From: Prorocentrum cordatum | Taxonomy: Eukaryota; Sar; Dinophyceae; Prorocentrales; Prorocentraceae | DNA length: 64,000 nucleotides | Assembly (NCBI GenBank): GCA_963575745.1 | Contig: CAUYUJ010019593.1 | Span: forward strand, 287,873 to 351,872 | Direction of reading: 5' to 3' | Shown here: positions 11,116 to 21,903 of the stretch, piece after piece | How positions within the stretch are numbered: position 1 is the stretch's first letter | Layout of the letters: every line of letters begins with the position of its first letter | Translations under genes and position numbers: made by a program | The notes under the pieces: model-generated | Database searches by the model: none | What the model saw: the letters and a program-made list of their open reading frames with translations, nothing else | What the model was told of the DNA's origin: nothing

Positions 11116-12660
11116 GTTTACCCGCGACGCCGAGTCGCCGACGTTCAGGGTCCATCCTCCTTCATGGCACCTCCCGTCTCCTGCGTGGCACGCTGGCGGT
11201 CATCTTGGGCCTTCATACTCCTCCTTTGCAAGAACCAGTCACGATATGATGATGCAGGCGCCGTGCGTTCCTTCTGCGTGGGCAGGCGGGCGAAGGCTGA
11301 CCCCTGTCCCGACCGCGCCAAGCTGCCCCCCTTTACCCCTAGAGTCCTGGCGGGCTGGGTCAAGCGCGGTCGGATCAAAAAATCCGGGGTTTCTGAATCT
11401 GGGATTTCCTCCCAACGTATGATAATGCATTATATATATAATATGGGGTATGTTAAACTCCCGACGTAAAACACACGATGTTAGGAATCACACCGGGCGG
11501 GATCCTGCCCTGCCAACGCAATATGGTTCACTGAGATGATTCAATTCCAATTCGCGACGAAACCTTTGTAAACCAGATGTATGCCGTGTTGGGCGCCATT
11601 TTGGGCGATCGGAAACAATCGTTGAGCTCCCTTCAACGCCGCCGCCGTCGCGTTTGCTCACGCTGTTGCGGCCTCTCTCGCGGGCCTGCTTGGCGGGCGC
11701 CATGTGCCCCCCCCGCGGGCACCCGGCTTCGCAAGGGCAGCTGCAGCACGATTGGTCAAGCGGTTAACTGAAGTGGTTGGGAAGGGCAACGCGAAGGGCG
11801 CCTGTGAGGAAAAGTAGTTGCATCACGACTAGCGTACTCGTCCTGCTTGTAATAAACATGTCCTAGCAGAGTGCAGCCAACGTGTCAGACGTGACCATAC
11901 CGCACGGGACACATCATCGACACACAATAAGTACGTCGTCAAAGAACTCGCTCATATCTACACGCGGTAAACCACACGCATAATGACGCCGTAGTGAAAC
12001 ATACCTGAGATATAGTCGCCCAGACACAATAAGGAGGCGTTCGCATAACTGTTTTTGCAGGGCTTGGCTTCCTGGCAGCAGACTGGCCAACTTATAACTG
12101 ATCCTCTGGACAAAGTTCATGGTGTTTCTCCTACTATTGTCATACAAACTCCGTTGCAAACAGAAACAATATGTGTGTTCCCTGCCAGGGAGCCCAACCC
12201 TGCAGAGTCTTTTCAACTTCCACTGGTGGGCCGATCCTCCCACCGGGGAGCCAGCCCTTCCAGCGGGGAACGAACCTCTCGCCGCGACGCCCCGCGGGAC
12301 CTGTTCACGGCTTGAGCATGAACCACGTGGGGGGCATATCGTCGTGGGTCAGGAAGACGCTCGTGCCCTCGGGCGAAGCGCGGCGGGGGGGGGGGATGGG
12401 GCGGGGAGCGGCAGGTCGGGGGATGCGTTGGGGGAGGCGAGCGGGGAGGGTGTGCGAGGAGGGGGGCCCACGGTGAGTGGGAGGGGGAGAACAGGAATGG
12501 AGGAAGAGGGGGAGGGGACACATGGGAGGTCAGGTCCCGGGCCACGGGCCCCGGCTCCAGGCCGACGGATCTCTTCAGCCCCAGCGCCTTCCCCTGATTT
12601 CTCGCGCTCTGGGGCCTGCCCTCGGGCCCAGGGGACCATCGAACGTGGGCCCGGGATGGA
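11116..12660. other. no recognised gene
   Basis: 11400-12130 is less GC-rich than its surroundings and closed in all frames over short distances. 12300-12640 is GC-rich with purine/pyrimidine blocks and long bias-free open frames on both strands. Downstream exons of the 10.7-kb gene may lie here but none is clear. Confidence 0.4.
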
Positions 12661-12667
12661 AAACTAC

Positions 12668-12905
12668 TCCAAGGCCGCCCGACGGCCCGTTCTGGCCCCC
12701 CCACGCCTACCGAACCCAACCCCTCAAACCATCCCCCCCCCGTGCCCCACCCATGACAGTCCGTGCCTGCCCCAACACTGATCCAAGTCCGCCCGACGGC
12801 CCGTTCCGGCCTTCCCCCCCCCACGCCTACCGAACCCACCGCCTCAAACGATCCCCCCCCCCGAACCCCACCCAGGACAATCCATTCCTGCCCCCTCCGG
12901 GGGAG
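12668..12905. repeat. 114-bp tandem duplication
   Basis: CGCCCGACGGCCCGTTC begins near 12675 and again near 12789, followed in both copies by a C-rich block, CACGCCTACCGAACCCA and a run of C. Two units, period about 114. Confidence 0.7.
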
Positions 12906-13339
12906 GCGTCGGGAACTCTTGGGCTGCGGACTGAAAAAGCACACCGTCGGGTGTTTGGGGAGGTACACCGGGGAACAAGCATTGGACCCCATCCGGAGTT
13001 CCCGGCTGCGACCGTTCAGATGGCCTCTGAATTCTTCCCATCGCGATGTGATGTGTTGCTACGACTTGCGATGCACGTGCCTCGTTGTGCTCGCTTGTCC
13101 GTGTGCCGCGCGCATGGGGTAGCCCCCCAGCGGATTTCTCGATCTGTTTTTTTTCTAGCTGTTTCGTGGAGAAAGGCAACTTTAAAAAACTTACCTCTAT
13201 CGCGCGCATGCCAACGCATCTGACCAGAGAACAACGGACAGCTCGCCCCTTGGCCCCCTGCCAGCCCCACGCCAAGGGGCGAGCACATATACGGGCGCAA
13301 CACCGCGCTGGATGTGTAGCCTTCGGCTGGGCAAGGCAT

Positions 13340-14045
13340 GGCCCCCTGGCTTCAAACTGCCAGCGACAAGTCCACACCGCCCCGACTTACAACTGCCACT
13401 GCAATATCCTCACGCCCCTCGCTTACAACTGCCAGTGAAATATCCCCACCCCCTGGCTTGAAATTGCCAGCGAAGAGTCCTCACGCCCTCGCTTACAACT
13501 GCCAGCGAAATATCCCCTCGCCCCTGGCTTAAAACTGTCAGCGAAATATCCCCACAGCGCTCGCTTAAATCTGCCAACGAAGTATCCCCACACCCCTCGC
13601 CCAAAACTGCCAGTGAAAAGCCCTCACCGCCCTCGCTTAAAACTGCCAGTAAAACTGCCAGCGACATGTGTTTACCCCCCCTCACGTAAGCTGCCAACTT
13701 AAAACTGCCAGCGAAGTCTCCTCGGCGCCCTCACTTCTGCTGCCGGCGAAATTTCCGCACATCCCTCGTTTGAAACAGCGAGCGACATATCCGCACCCCA
13801 CTGAAAACTGCCAGCGAAATATCCTGACCGCCCTCGCTTAAAATTGCCAGTGAAGTATCTCCACGACCCTCGCTCAAACTGCCAGCGAAATATCGTCTGC
13901 CCCTGGCCTAAAACTGCAAGCGAACAATCCTCACCCCCCTCACCGAAATCTACCAGTGAAATATCCTCACCGCGCTCGTTTCAAACTGCCAGCGAAGTAT
14001 ATCCTCACACCTCTCGCTGACAACTGCCAGCCAAATACTTACGCG
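13340..14045. repeat. 36-bp tandem repeat, array 1
   Basis: About 19 diverged units of AACTGCCAGCGAAATATCC followed by TCACCGCCCTCGCTTA, period 36. On the minus strand the period equals 12 codons and reads repeats of SLAVLSEGGED-like peptide, with some units broken by stops or indels. There are no unique spacers between units. Confidence 0.88.
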
Positions 14046-14049
14046 GGCC

Positions 14050-14340
14050 GAACTACTTTCACCTTGAACCCCAAATGTTGGAAGCGACGTGCCGTCCAGG
14101 TGTGCGGATACAAGTACCGGTCCCGTCGGCATGGGGCGCGCCATATGTCAGTTGAGGAGATGCGGGAGTTGGCCGGGCCCGCTGTGGCGTTCGAGCAACC
14201 TTATGTTATGGAAGGATTTCTGGGAGATGGCCAGGCCCACTGTGGCACTAGAGCAACCACATGTTAGGAGAGGAATTGAGAGAGGTGGCCGGGCCCGCTG
14301 TGGTGCTCGAGCTTCCGATATTGACACTTTGGTTGTGTGT
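14050..14340. other. short GC-rich repeats flanking the 36-bp array
   Basis: Three related phrases occur (GAGTTGGCCGGGCCCGCTGT, GAGATGGCCAGGCCCACTGT and GAGGTGGCCGGGCCCGCTGT at 14166, 14225 and 14282), each followed by a CGAGCAACC-like or CGAGCTTCC word, so this is a roughly 58-bp tandem repeat of three units. No gene is seen. Confidence 0.5.
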
Positions 14341-14580
14341 CCTCATGCTCCCCGTCCTCCCTCTTCCGTCCTCCCCCCACCTCCTCCCTCTTCCCCCCGC
14401 CTCCTCCTCCCTCTCTTTCCTCCTTCCGCATCCCTCCTCCCTCCTTCTCCTCCTCCCCTTTCTTCCTCCTTCCCCCCCCTCCTCGCTGATTGTTCCTTTC
14501 CCTGTCCTTCCCCCTCCTGTCCCTTCTCTCCTCCTCCCCCCTCCTCGTGCCTCCTCCCTCCTCCTTCCTTTCTCCGTCCT
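14340..14580. repeat. polypyrimidine tract (TCC/TCCC-rich)
   Basis: About 240 bases of nearly pure C/T on the plus strand. Such tracts can adopt triplex structures when mirror-symmetric. Confidence 0.85.
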
Positions 14581-14879
14581 GGGAAGACTCTTTGTAGAAT
14601 CGTAGCTTTGGTCAGCAGGTCCACAGTTCCGTGGATCGCATGATGCTTCGCGTGCGGTGCCCCGCGGATCCAATGTCCCCCGGGTCTGGGATGTAAATTG
14701 TTATTGCGTATTCATTTCCAGAAAATAAATGGATTCATTGGTTTTGCACACATGGGAAGTTGGATCTGCGCAAGACAGGCATATGATCCACGATTCTGTC
14801 GCACACCCGAAATGTTATCCAATTGGGCCCATCGGTTATCTGATACTTTAACCCAATAAGGCAAACACTTTCGGCCTGG

Positions 14880-15345
14880 GGATGTACCCTCGCCATCCTG
14901 GCTTAGAACTGCCAGCAACATATCCTCACCGCCCTGACGTAAAACTGCCAGCGAAGTATCTCGACACCCCTTGCTTATAACAGCCCACGAAATATCATCA
15001 CGCCCCTGGCCTAGTACTGCCAGCGAGATATCCTCAACACCCTGACTTAAAGCTGCCAATGAACTAACCTCACCGCCCTCGCTTCAAACTGCCAGCGAAA
15101 TATCCTTACGCCCCTGGCCTAAAACTGCTAGCGAAAACTCCCCACCGCCCTCGCTCAAAATTGCCAGCGAAATATCCTCACCACCCTCGCTTGAAACTGC
15201 CAACGGAAAATCCTCACCACCCTGGCCTAAAACTGCCAGCGAAATATCCTCACCGCCCTGACTTCAAGCTGCCAGCGAAATATCATCACCCCCCTGGCCT
15301 AAAACTGCCAGCGACATTTCCTCATCCCCGGATATAGAACTGCCA
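14880..15345. repeat. 36-bp tandem repeat, array 2
   Basis: About 13 units of the same family as 13340-14045, same orientation. The minus strand reads DISLAVLSEGGE-type dodecapeptides, open for over 40 codons at a time. A single-copy stretch of about 850 bases separates the two arrays. Confidence 0.88.
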
Positions 15346-16115
15346 TCTAACGGCTTTGGCGATTCAGTTCAGTGCTGTCAGTCAGCTCTGTCAGCCAATT
15401 TTGCCTACTCCCCGAAAATTCAATCACGGGCTGCGCCCGTAAAACAAATTTCGCGCGCAGATCAACCCAATCGCGCGCATGCCTTCGTATCTTACCAGAT
15501 ACAAGATTCATCGGCACAATCATCCTTATCCACTCATGTTTCTCCTCCTCCCCCCCCTCCCCCCCTCCTCCCCGCTCCTTCCGTCCCTCCCTCTGTGCCT
15601 TCTGCCATCTTTCGCCACTGGGGCCCAGGGTGGAGACCCCCATGAGGCCACGAAACGCTTGTTGGTGTGCCGACATGGGCGGGGAACCGCGTGCGTGGAC
15701 GGTCGCTGGGGCCGTGGCCCCTTTCTCATCTTCCCGCCTCCGCCCATCACACACTCCATTTCCATCGCTCCTCATCTCTTTCCTCCCTCCATTGCTAGTC
15801 ATCTCTCGATCCTGCCTGAAACTCTAGCACTCGCTCCCTCTACTTTCATCTCGCCCCTCTTTGCATGTCTCCGCTTCTCTATCTGTTTTTCCCAGATAGC
15901 TCCAGGCATTCACGCCCACACATGCTGTCCCATAATTAAAGGCTTCTCCGATGAGAGAACAACTGCCCTCCATTATAAAACAACCGCTTCGGCCGCGATC
16001 GTCGACCGAACAATACCAAACGTCACCCCTGCTCTATAAGCTGCATGTTGGGAGCCATCAAACTATCCAGGCGAATGACCCAACCATGCGCAGTTGCGAG
16101 TGCCGTCGTTGTGAA
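15346..16115. other. no recognised gene; pyrimidine-rich
   Basis: Contains C/T-rich stretches at 15535-15600 and 15720-15870. A line matching the 90-bp family downstream (GGCCACGAAACGCTTG, GTGCCGACATGGGCGGGG) appears at 15640-15690 as an isolated unit. No coding signal. Confidence 0.4.
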
Positions 16116-17110
16116 TACCGCCTTCGGTGGAGCTCCCTATGAGGCCACGAAGCGTGTGAGGGGTGTGCTGAAATGGGTTGGGCGGCAACCTGGGGACACC
16201 GCCACTGGGGCCTTCGGTGGAGCACCAGTGGGGCCACGAAGCGTCTGCGCGGTGTGCCGAAGTGTGTGGGGCGGCCGCCTGTGGAAACCGCCACGGTGGC
16301 CGGCAGGGGTGGGGCGGTTGCATGTGGACGTGGCCGCTGGGGCCTTCGGTGGAGCTCCCTGTGGGACCACGGAGCGTGTACGGGGTATGCTGACACGGGT
16401 GGGGCGGCCGCATGTGGTACATCCCCCTGGGGCCTTCGGTGGAGCTCCCTATGGGTCCAGGAAGCATGCGAGGATGTGTCGACATGGGTGGGGCGGCCGT
16501 CTGTGTTACTGGTACCCCCCCTGGGGCCTTCGGTGGAGCCTCCTATGGAGCCACGAAGCGTGTGAGAGATGTGCCGAACTGGGGGGCGGAGCTGCATGCG
16601 GACCCTGCCACTGGGGCTTTAGGTGAAACTCCCAATGGAGCCACGGAACGTGTGAGGGCCGCGCTCGGATGGGGGGAGGAACTGCGTGCGGACATTTCCA
16701 CTGGGGCCTCCCGCGGAGCTCCATATGGAGCCACGAAGCGTGTGAGGGGCACGCCCATACTGCCATGGGGGCCTTCGATTGAGTTCCCTATGGGGCCACG
16801 AAGCATGTGAGGGCCGCGCCGAGATTGTGGATGGAAATGCATGCGGATCCTGCCACTGGGGCCCGAGGTGTAGCTGCCTCTGGAGCCACAAAACGTGTGA
16901 GGGTCGCGCCAAGATGGGGGTTTGGAACTGCGTGCGGGCACTGCCACTGGGACCTTAGGTTGAGCTCCCTATCGGTCCTCGAAGCGTGTGAGGGTCGCGC
17001 TGGGATGGGAGGTGGAACTGCATGCGGACACTGCCACTGGGGCTTTAGGTGGAGCTTCCTACGGAGCCACGAAGCGTGTGAGGGGTGTGCCAGAATTGAC
17101 ATGTGGAGAG
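16115..17110. repeat. 90-bp tandem repeat (30-codon period)
   Basis: Eleven unit starts (GGTGGAGCTCCCTATG-like) lie at 16126, 16216, 16348, 16438, 16532, 16622, 16712, 16777, 16867, 16958 and 17048, so the spacing is usually 90. Each unit holds GGCCACGAAGCGTGTGAGG and CACTGGGGCCTTCGGTGGAG. Because 90 is a multiple of three, several frames on both strands stay open, e.g. minus-strand HASWPHRELHRRPQW. I treat it as a satellite, not a gene, but the period is notable. Confidence 0.88.
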
Positions 17111-17189
17111 CACAAGCAGGGATGGTAGGAGGAAGGAAGGAGGAGGGGAAATAATGAGGAGGGATGAGACGCGGGGCGCTTTCTTTTCA

Positions 17190-17650
17190 ACACGAGGACC
17201 CAACACCACAAGATGGTAGGGGAAACAACTGCTACGATAACTGGGGCGGTCGACCCATTGCCAGAGCCACGTCTGACCCCGTCAACGCTGAGACGGATGT
17301 TCGATTTCTCGGCCACCGCCCGTGTCATACAGACGCCCTGCGCGTCCGCTCGCGCTGCGCCCTTATCGAGGGCAAGGTTGGCCGCGTGATCTGCAAGGCT
17401 GTTGAAGTGGCGTGGGTCACACACCGTAAGATCAGAACTTCGGGTGGGCGGCTACGCCCCGCTGCAGAACAAACCCTCCGAACGACGAGCGACACCAGTG
17501 CAGACGGACCGCGAGAGCTGCCCCTGCGGGGCATCTCTGCTGGCATGCAGTTCAGCGACCTGCTGATTATCCGCCCGTGCCCACAGCGGCAAAGGCCCGA
17601 TAAGCCCATCCAAGCTCGCGAGGATGAACTGGAACATCTGGGGCTTCACA
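17190..17650 (-). pseudogene. RNase-H-like retroelement fragment
   Basis: One minus-strand frame runs from 17649 to below 17200, broken only by a TAG at 17452-17454. Upstream of it reads PQMFQFILASLDGLIGPLPL; downstream reads RHFNSLADHAANLALDKGAA and then SNIRLSVDGVRRGSGNGST. The combination of an N-x-x-A-D-x-A-A-N-x-A-L-D stretch and an I-R-L-x-x-D-G-x-x-R-G...G-S beginning matches RNase-H-type domains in retroelement polyproteins, where it degrades the RNA strand of the hybrid. Codon bias between 17450 and 17520 is weaker, so a compensating pair of frameshifts is possible. No adjacent RT was found. Confidence 0.5.
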
Positions 17651-17659
17651 CTGAGGTGT

Positions 17660-18980
17660 GCTAAGCCTCACAGTGCGTGGCACGCTGGCCGCCTCGTCGC
17701 TCAGCGCGCTCTGTTCGGTCGGTGGCAGCGACCACGCTCGACACTACTACACGTAGACCGTTCGCAAATGCACGGCCCGTTCATCGTTGGAGCGTCCTGC
17801 AGCGTTCGCGACGGCTTCGCCAAGCCACAGACATCGACGAACGGCTATTCCCACCCGGTTCGCTGATGCCCGCTGCGGCTGTGAATCAGCTCGCGTTTCC
17901 GCCTCTTGCTTTCAGTAGCGAATGCCCTCAAAAATACCACAACCGTGCCGTGCAAGACTGCACTCTGCGACCTCCGCTTGAGCTCGAATTCACCAAGTAC
18001 CATATCTGCTCTATCGGCACCCTCGGACATTGTAGTCCTCCAGCTGCAGCAATCCACTCGCCGGCCCGCGCCCGCAGACCACTCCGCCTCACTCCGTCCA
18101 TCTTGTACCCGTGGAGCGCCCGCATGCTCGAGAACCTCTCGGACCCCGTCCCCTGCGCCCTGGCAGCCTCGTGCTGAGCAGCCCCTGGGCCGCCCCTTGG
18201 CACGATTCCTGCCCAGAGCCTGGGCCGCAGCACCGGCGTCGGGCGCTCCACGTCCTGAGCGCCTTGCCCGCCTTCACTTCCCAGTCCGCGGCCGCTCCCT
18301 TCTCCTCCCGCCTCCCTGGTCTCAGCAGCACGTTCTAGGTCTCCACGCCCGAAGCGACCGCCAGCGCCGCGGCAAGATGTAAGATCGCACCACCCTAGGT
18401 GGTGCAAATCTCGACTGCCAAGCATGCCAGGGATTCTAACCGTGCCGACTTGTACCCTGCCTTTAGAATGGGTCAGCAGGGTTGGCCACACAGGATTTGC
18501 CTCATTCGGCTGTCCGTCGATCGTGCTCGCCAGGTCGCCACTTGAGCCGCAGAGCCCGTCGAAGCACTTTCAGCTCCCATGCGCGGGCTTCCTGAAGCAG
18601 CGTCGGTGACGAATGCTGGCCGCCCGCGTTGCACTCTGCAACTGAGGCTCTGGATGCGCCTCAAACCAGGAAGGGCTTTGATTCTGGTAGCGAAAGATTG
18701 CCGAGCACAATCTGGTGTTTAGGATAGTGCCCCTACAACTTCGCAATCATGTGGTGCATGCTGGCTGATGTCGAATCGGTGCTCCCTTGTCAATCTCCAA
18801 ATCATTATATGCCGCTATTCCGTTGGTACTGAATGATGTTTCCGCCAACTCAACTGCTAAACCCCAGGTCGTTGCGCTGCGCTGAAATAGACATCATGGA
18901 TTTGAGCAGTTCGTTGTTCCAGGCAAGATGGTGCTCCCCATCTGCATTTCGAACCTCGAAGAATCATTGTTAAGATCATC
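17660..18980. other. no recognised gene
   Basis: May contain further upstream pieces of the RNase-H element on the minus strand (e.g. ALHGYKMDGVRRSGLRARAG near 18110), but frames are unstable and no domain is visible. Confidence 0.3.
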
Positions 18981-18984
18981 TGCT

Positions 18985-19335
18985 CCCTCGCCTCCTTGTC
19001 AGTTCCCCCCTCTCCCAAACTCCCTTTTCCCTCCAGTCCTCCCTTCTGCCAACTCCCTTCGCCCTCCTTCTTTCCCGCCTACCTACGTGCATCCATCACT
19101 CTACTCACCTTCCCGTCTTTCTCTCATCACTCCTCCCCTTCTCTCCTCCTCATCCCCACCTCTTTTTCCTCCTCGTCCTCCGCCCTCCGCTTACTATTCC
19201 CTTCTACCCCTCATCCCTCCTGCCTCTCGTTTCCTCACCCCTTCTTCCCTTCTCCTTCCTCCCGCTCCGGCCTTCCTCATCCCCTCCCTCTTCAATTCCC
19301 TCTGCCCTGTCTCTCCCCTCCTCGTCGTACCGCGC
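18985..19335. repeat. polypyrimidine tract
   Basis: About 350 bases of plus-strand C/T with few interruptions (CTCCCTTTTCCCTCC, CCTCCTCATCCCC). Long Pro/Ser/Leu open frames here are compositional. Confidence 0.85.
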
Positions 19336-19789
19336 CCCTGCGTGTGCACATCGAAGGCGCCAGCAAAGAGAGACTTGCGCTGGAGGTGCGATGGACAACC
19401 ACAAACCGTTCGCCACGCAAACAGATCCTCTGGGCCTCACGCCACCCTTGCCGCGCATATCAGGCGAGGCTCCATCGGTGGAGGGACCACCGCCACCATC
19501 ACCAACATCACTGCCAAGCATCCAAGCACACGATGTGCGCCGCCGTCATCCGCATCATGACCGTCGCCATTTGTTCCTTCGCCGTCAACCCCGCCATAGT
19601 CACCGTCATCACCTCCACCACCAAGATCGCATCCACCCAGGCACCCTCCGCTACCTCCGAGCAGAACCGCTCTTTCACGCCGCTCCTGTCGAGCCGCGAA
19701 CCGGTCCACCGCGGACTTCACGCGCACGTGCCCGTCGGCATCGTCTGCGTAGGTGCTCCCGGCCATGATCCCTCGGGCAGTGCCGGGCT

Positions 19790-19971
19790 TAGCTGCCCCG
19801 ATACGCAACACGCAACACGTATCGTCTTGATACGGAGCTCGATACGTAGGTCCGACGCGATACACTCGCCAAAACGTGGTCCAATACGTGGAGCCAACAC
19901 GCAACGTATTGACACGGACGTCTTGAACACAGGACGTATTGCGTTTCAAAACGGGCGTATCGATGCAACTA
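19790..19971. mobile_element. MITE with TA target duplication, copy 1
   Basis: The element begins TA-GCTGCCCCGATACGC and ends GCGTATCGATGCAAC-TA. The ends are inverted repeats matching at 12 of 15 bases, flanked by TA, as in Tc1/mariner-type non-autonomous elements. The 182-bp interior is built from repeats of GATACG/CGTATC words. A second copy with the same ends but a shorter interior lies at 47305-47410. No transposase is present. Confidence 0.62.
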
Positions 19972-20112
19972 AGGTGCCGGGAGGCGCGGGCGGGGGGGGG
20001 CTGGGCGGCTGGCTGGCGCGCACCAGTCCGAGTTCTGGAGACTTCGGCCGCAGGCCTCAGACGCCGTGATTCTGCCCGGCACCTGGCCCCCAGTACACGT
20101 CGGTCGGAAGAA

Positions 20113-20290
20113 GTAGGTAGAAACATGAAGTGGGAAGGCGGATTAAGTTGATTGGGCCCAGGCCCTCCCAGAGAATAAGAAAACACAGCAAAAGCGTGCC
20201 GATTCTTGAAGTAGGAGGGCGCTTGAAGTAGATTGGGATCAGGGAATCCAGAAATACCTACTTTCAACGACCTGCGTGTACCGCTCCGAA
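20113..20290. repeat. dispersed repeat A, copy 1
   Basis: Shares AACATGAAG, GGAAGGCGGAT, CAGGCCCTCC, AGAAACAC-like and CAACGACCTGCGTGTA words in order with 48764-48880. Copy 1 carries an extra internal stretch of about 65 bases. Confidence 0.6.
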
Positions 20291-21900
20291 GCCTTTTCCC
20301 CTGCCTTCCAAGAGGCTCCGCCGCCTCCCTGAAAAGGTCCCCCCCCTCTCGTCACCCCCGTGTGGGCGCCTCCAAACCTCTTGACCCCTTCCCCGAGACC
20401 GGCCTCTCTCAGTCGAGACCCCAGAGCGGGCCTCGAAGGAGCACGCCAGCATCAGAGAAATCGCGCCCGAAGTCTGGGATCCTTCGGGGATGCACAGACC
20501 CCCCTTTGGTAAAACGTTGTTTAGTGACAACCTCCACGGCGCCCCCTCGAAAACCGAAAACGGACAATTCATTAATCGACGTGGCACTGTTGGGGGTTCT
20601 GTCCACCCCCGAATCCTGGGCAAGAAGCAGGGCCACTCCTTTCAGCCGTAAGATCGGTTTGAGGCCGTACTCGGCTACGCCGGGATGGCCGCAGGGCCCA
20701 TGGCAGGGACGAGCTTCGGTGCGCGGCGGCTTGCCGATCGCCGCGTGCGACACGGCTGCGAGCGTGTCTTTGCCCCCGCGCGCCCCTGGAAGGCCTTTGG
20801 ACCCAAAGGCCACGCCGGCGAAAGGCCACCCCTACGCGCAGCCGACCACTGGCGAGCCATAGCATGGATGAACAACGACCGACATCAGCATACGGCTAGC
20901 GTTGGACAGATCGCGTGCAACACCGGTCTCCGGAAAAAACGCGCTGTCCCTGGAGGCGGTCTTCCACTGATGGCCCCCTCTGTGCACGATATCCCCCTGC
21001 TTGGGCTTCTTCGGTGCCTGCTATCTTCAAGGTTGGGGATCGGTGCAATGATCGGACTGGCGGCGCCACATCGCACGATCTTTCCAAAGACGCCAACCGT
21101 ACACCTTGAGAGTTTCGCGAGGATTTCTTGGATCAGCGTTGGATCGGCTTTCGGGCTCGGCGGGGAAGAGGAGCCAGGATGGAGAGGAGATGGATGAGGG
21201 AAGAGGGAAGAGTGAGCCGTTGGGTCAACTATGCGGGTTGTGGATGCTGCTGTCAGTCAAAGCGGAGGAAGGACAGGGGAACGAGGAAGGAGGAGAGGAG
21301 AGTATGGAGGGGGGAATAGCGAGTGGACAGTGGGGAGGTGGGATGAGGGAGGAGTGCCAGTACAACTCAGAGCGCCCAGGAGGGAAGAGGGAGCTAGAAG
21401 GGAAGTCCCTGGAGGTCTCCAAAGGCTTGTGTCGACGTCGCATGCGCAGAAGACTGGTGGAGGACCCTCAGAATCGAAACCATATAAAGATAACTTACAA
21501 CTCCCCAGACTTCGGACGTCACGTTTTTGGTGCGTCTACGGCCCCAAGACCTCTCGACCCCTGCCGTGGCGCCGCGTTTTCATTGCGGATCGTGGTTGAT
21601 GGCCTGTGGACCCGAACGCGGCGTCCATGGGCAGGAAGCAGCGAACAGACTCCGCCGTTGAGGATTCGAGGCCTGCTCTTTTCGAAATCGGCCCCCTGAC
21701 CTTTCCAGGGTTACATGTCGAGTAGAACTGCGAAGGGAGCCCGGATGCCCAGTGAGGGCGAACAACGTCAACAGGCCTCGCGATACTCGGCCTGTGCTCG
21801 ACCGCTCCTCCTCCTTGAACCTCCCAGAGGAGGAGGGGGAGGAAGATCAGGATGAGGAGGAAGGGGAGGAGCGAACGAAACCAATCGATCCCGTTCGGAG
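20291..21900. other. no recognised gene
   Basis: Open frames on both strands lack third-position bias. 21170-21410 is purine-rich (GGAAG/GGAGG) and 21820-21880 is a GGA-rich tract immediately downstream of the minus-strand gene's stop codon. Confidence 0.4.
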
Positions 21901-21903
21901 CGG

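Noticed and set aside
13340-15345. CRISPR array (36-bp repeats)
   Set aside because: Repeats are contiguous with no unique spacers, are heavily diverged, and no cas genes are present.
18996-20069. Plus-strand frame of 357 codons
   Set aside because: Covers a polypyrimidine tract and the MITE; the Val/Ile/Thr or His/Arg-rich middle is compositional and has no motif.
20409-20813. Minus-strand frame of 134 codons
   Set aside because: Looks protein-like in part, but third-position use is even and the plus strand is equally open.
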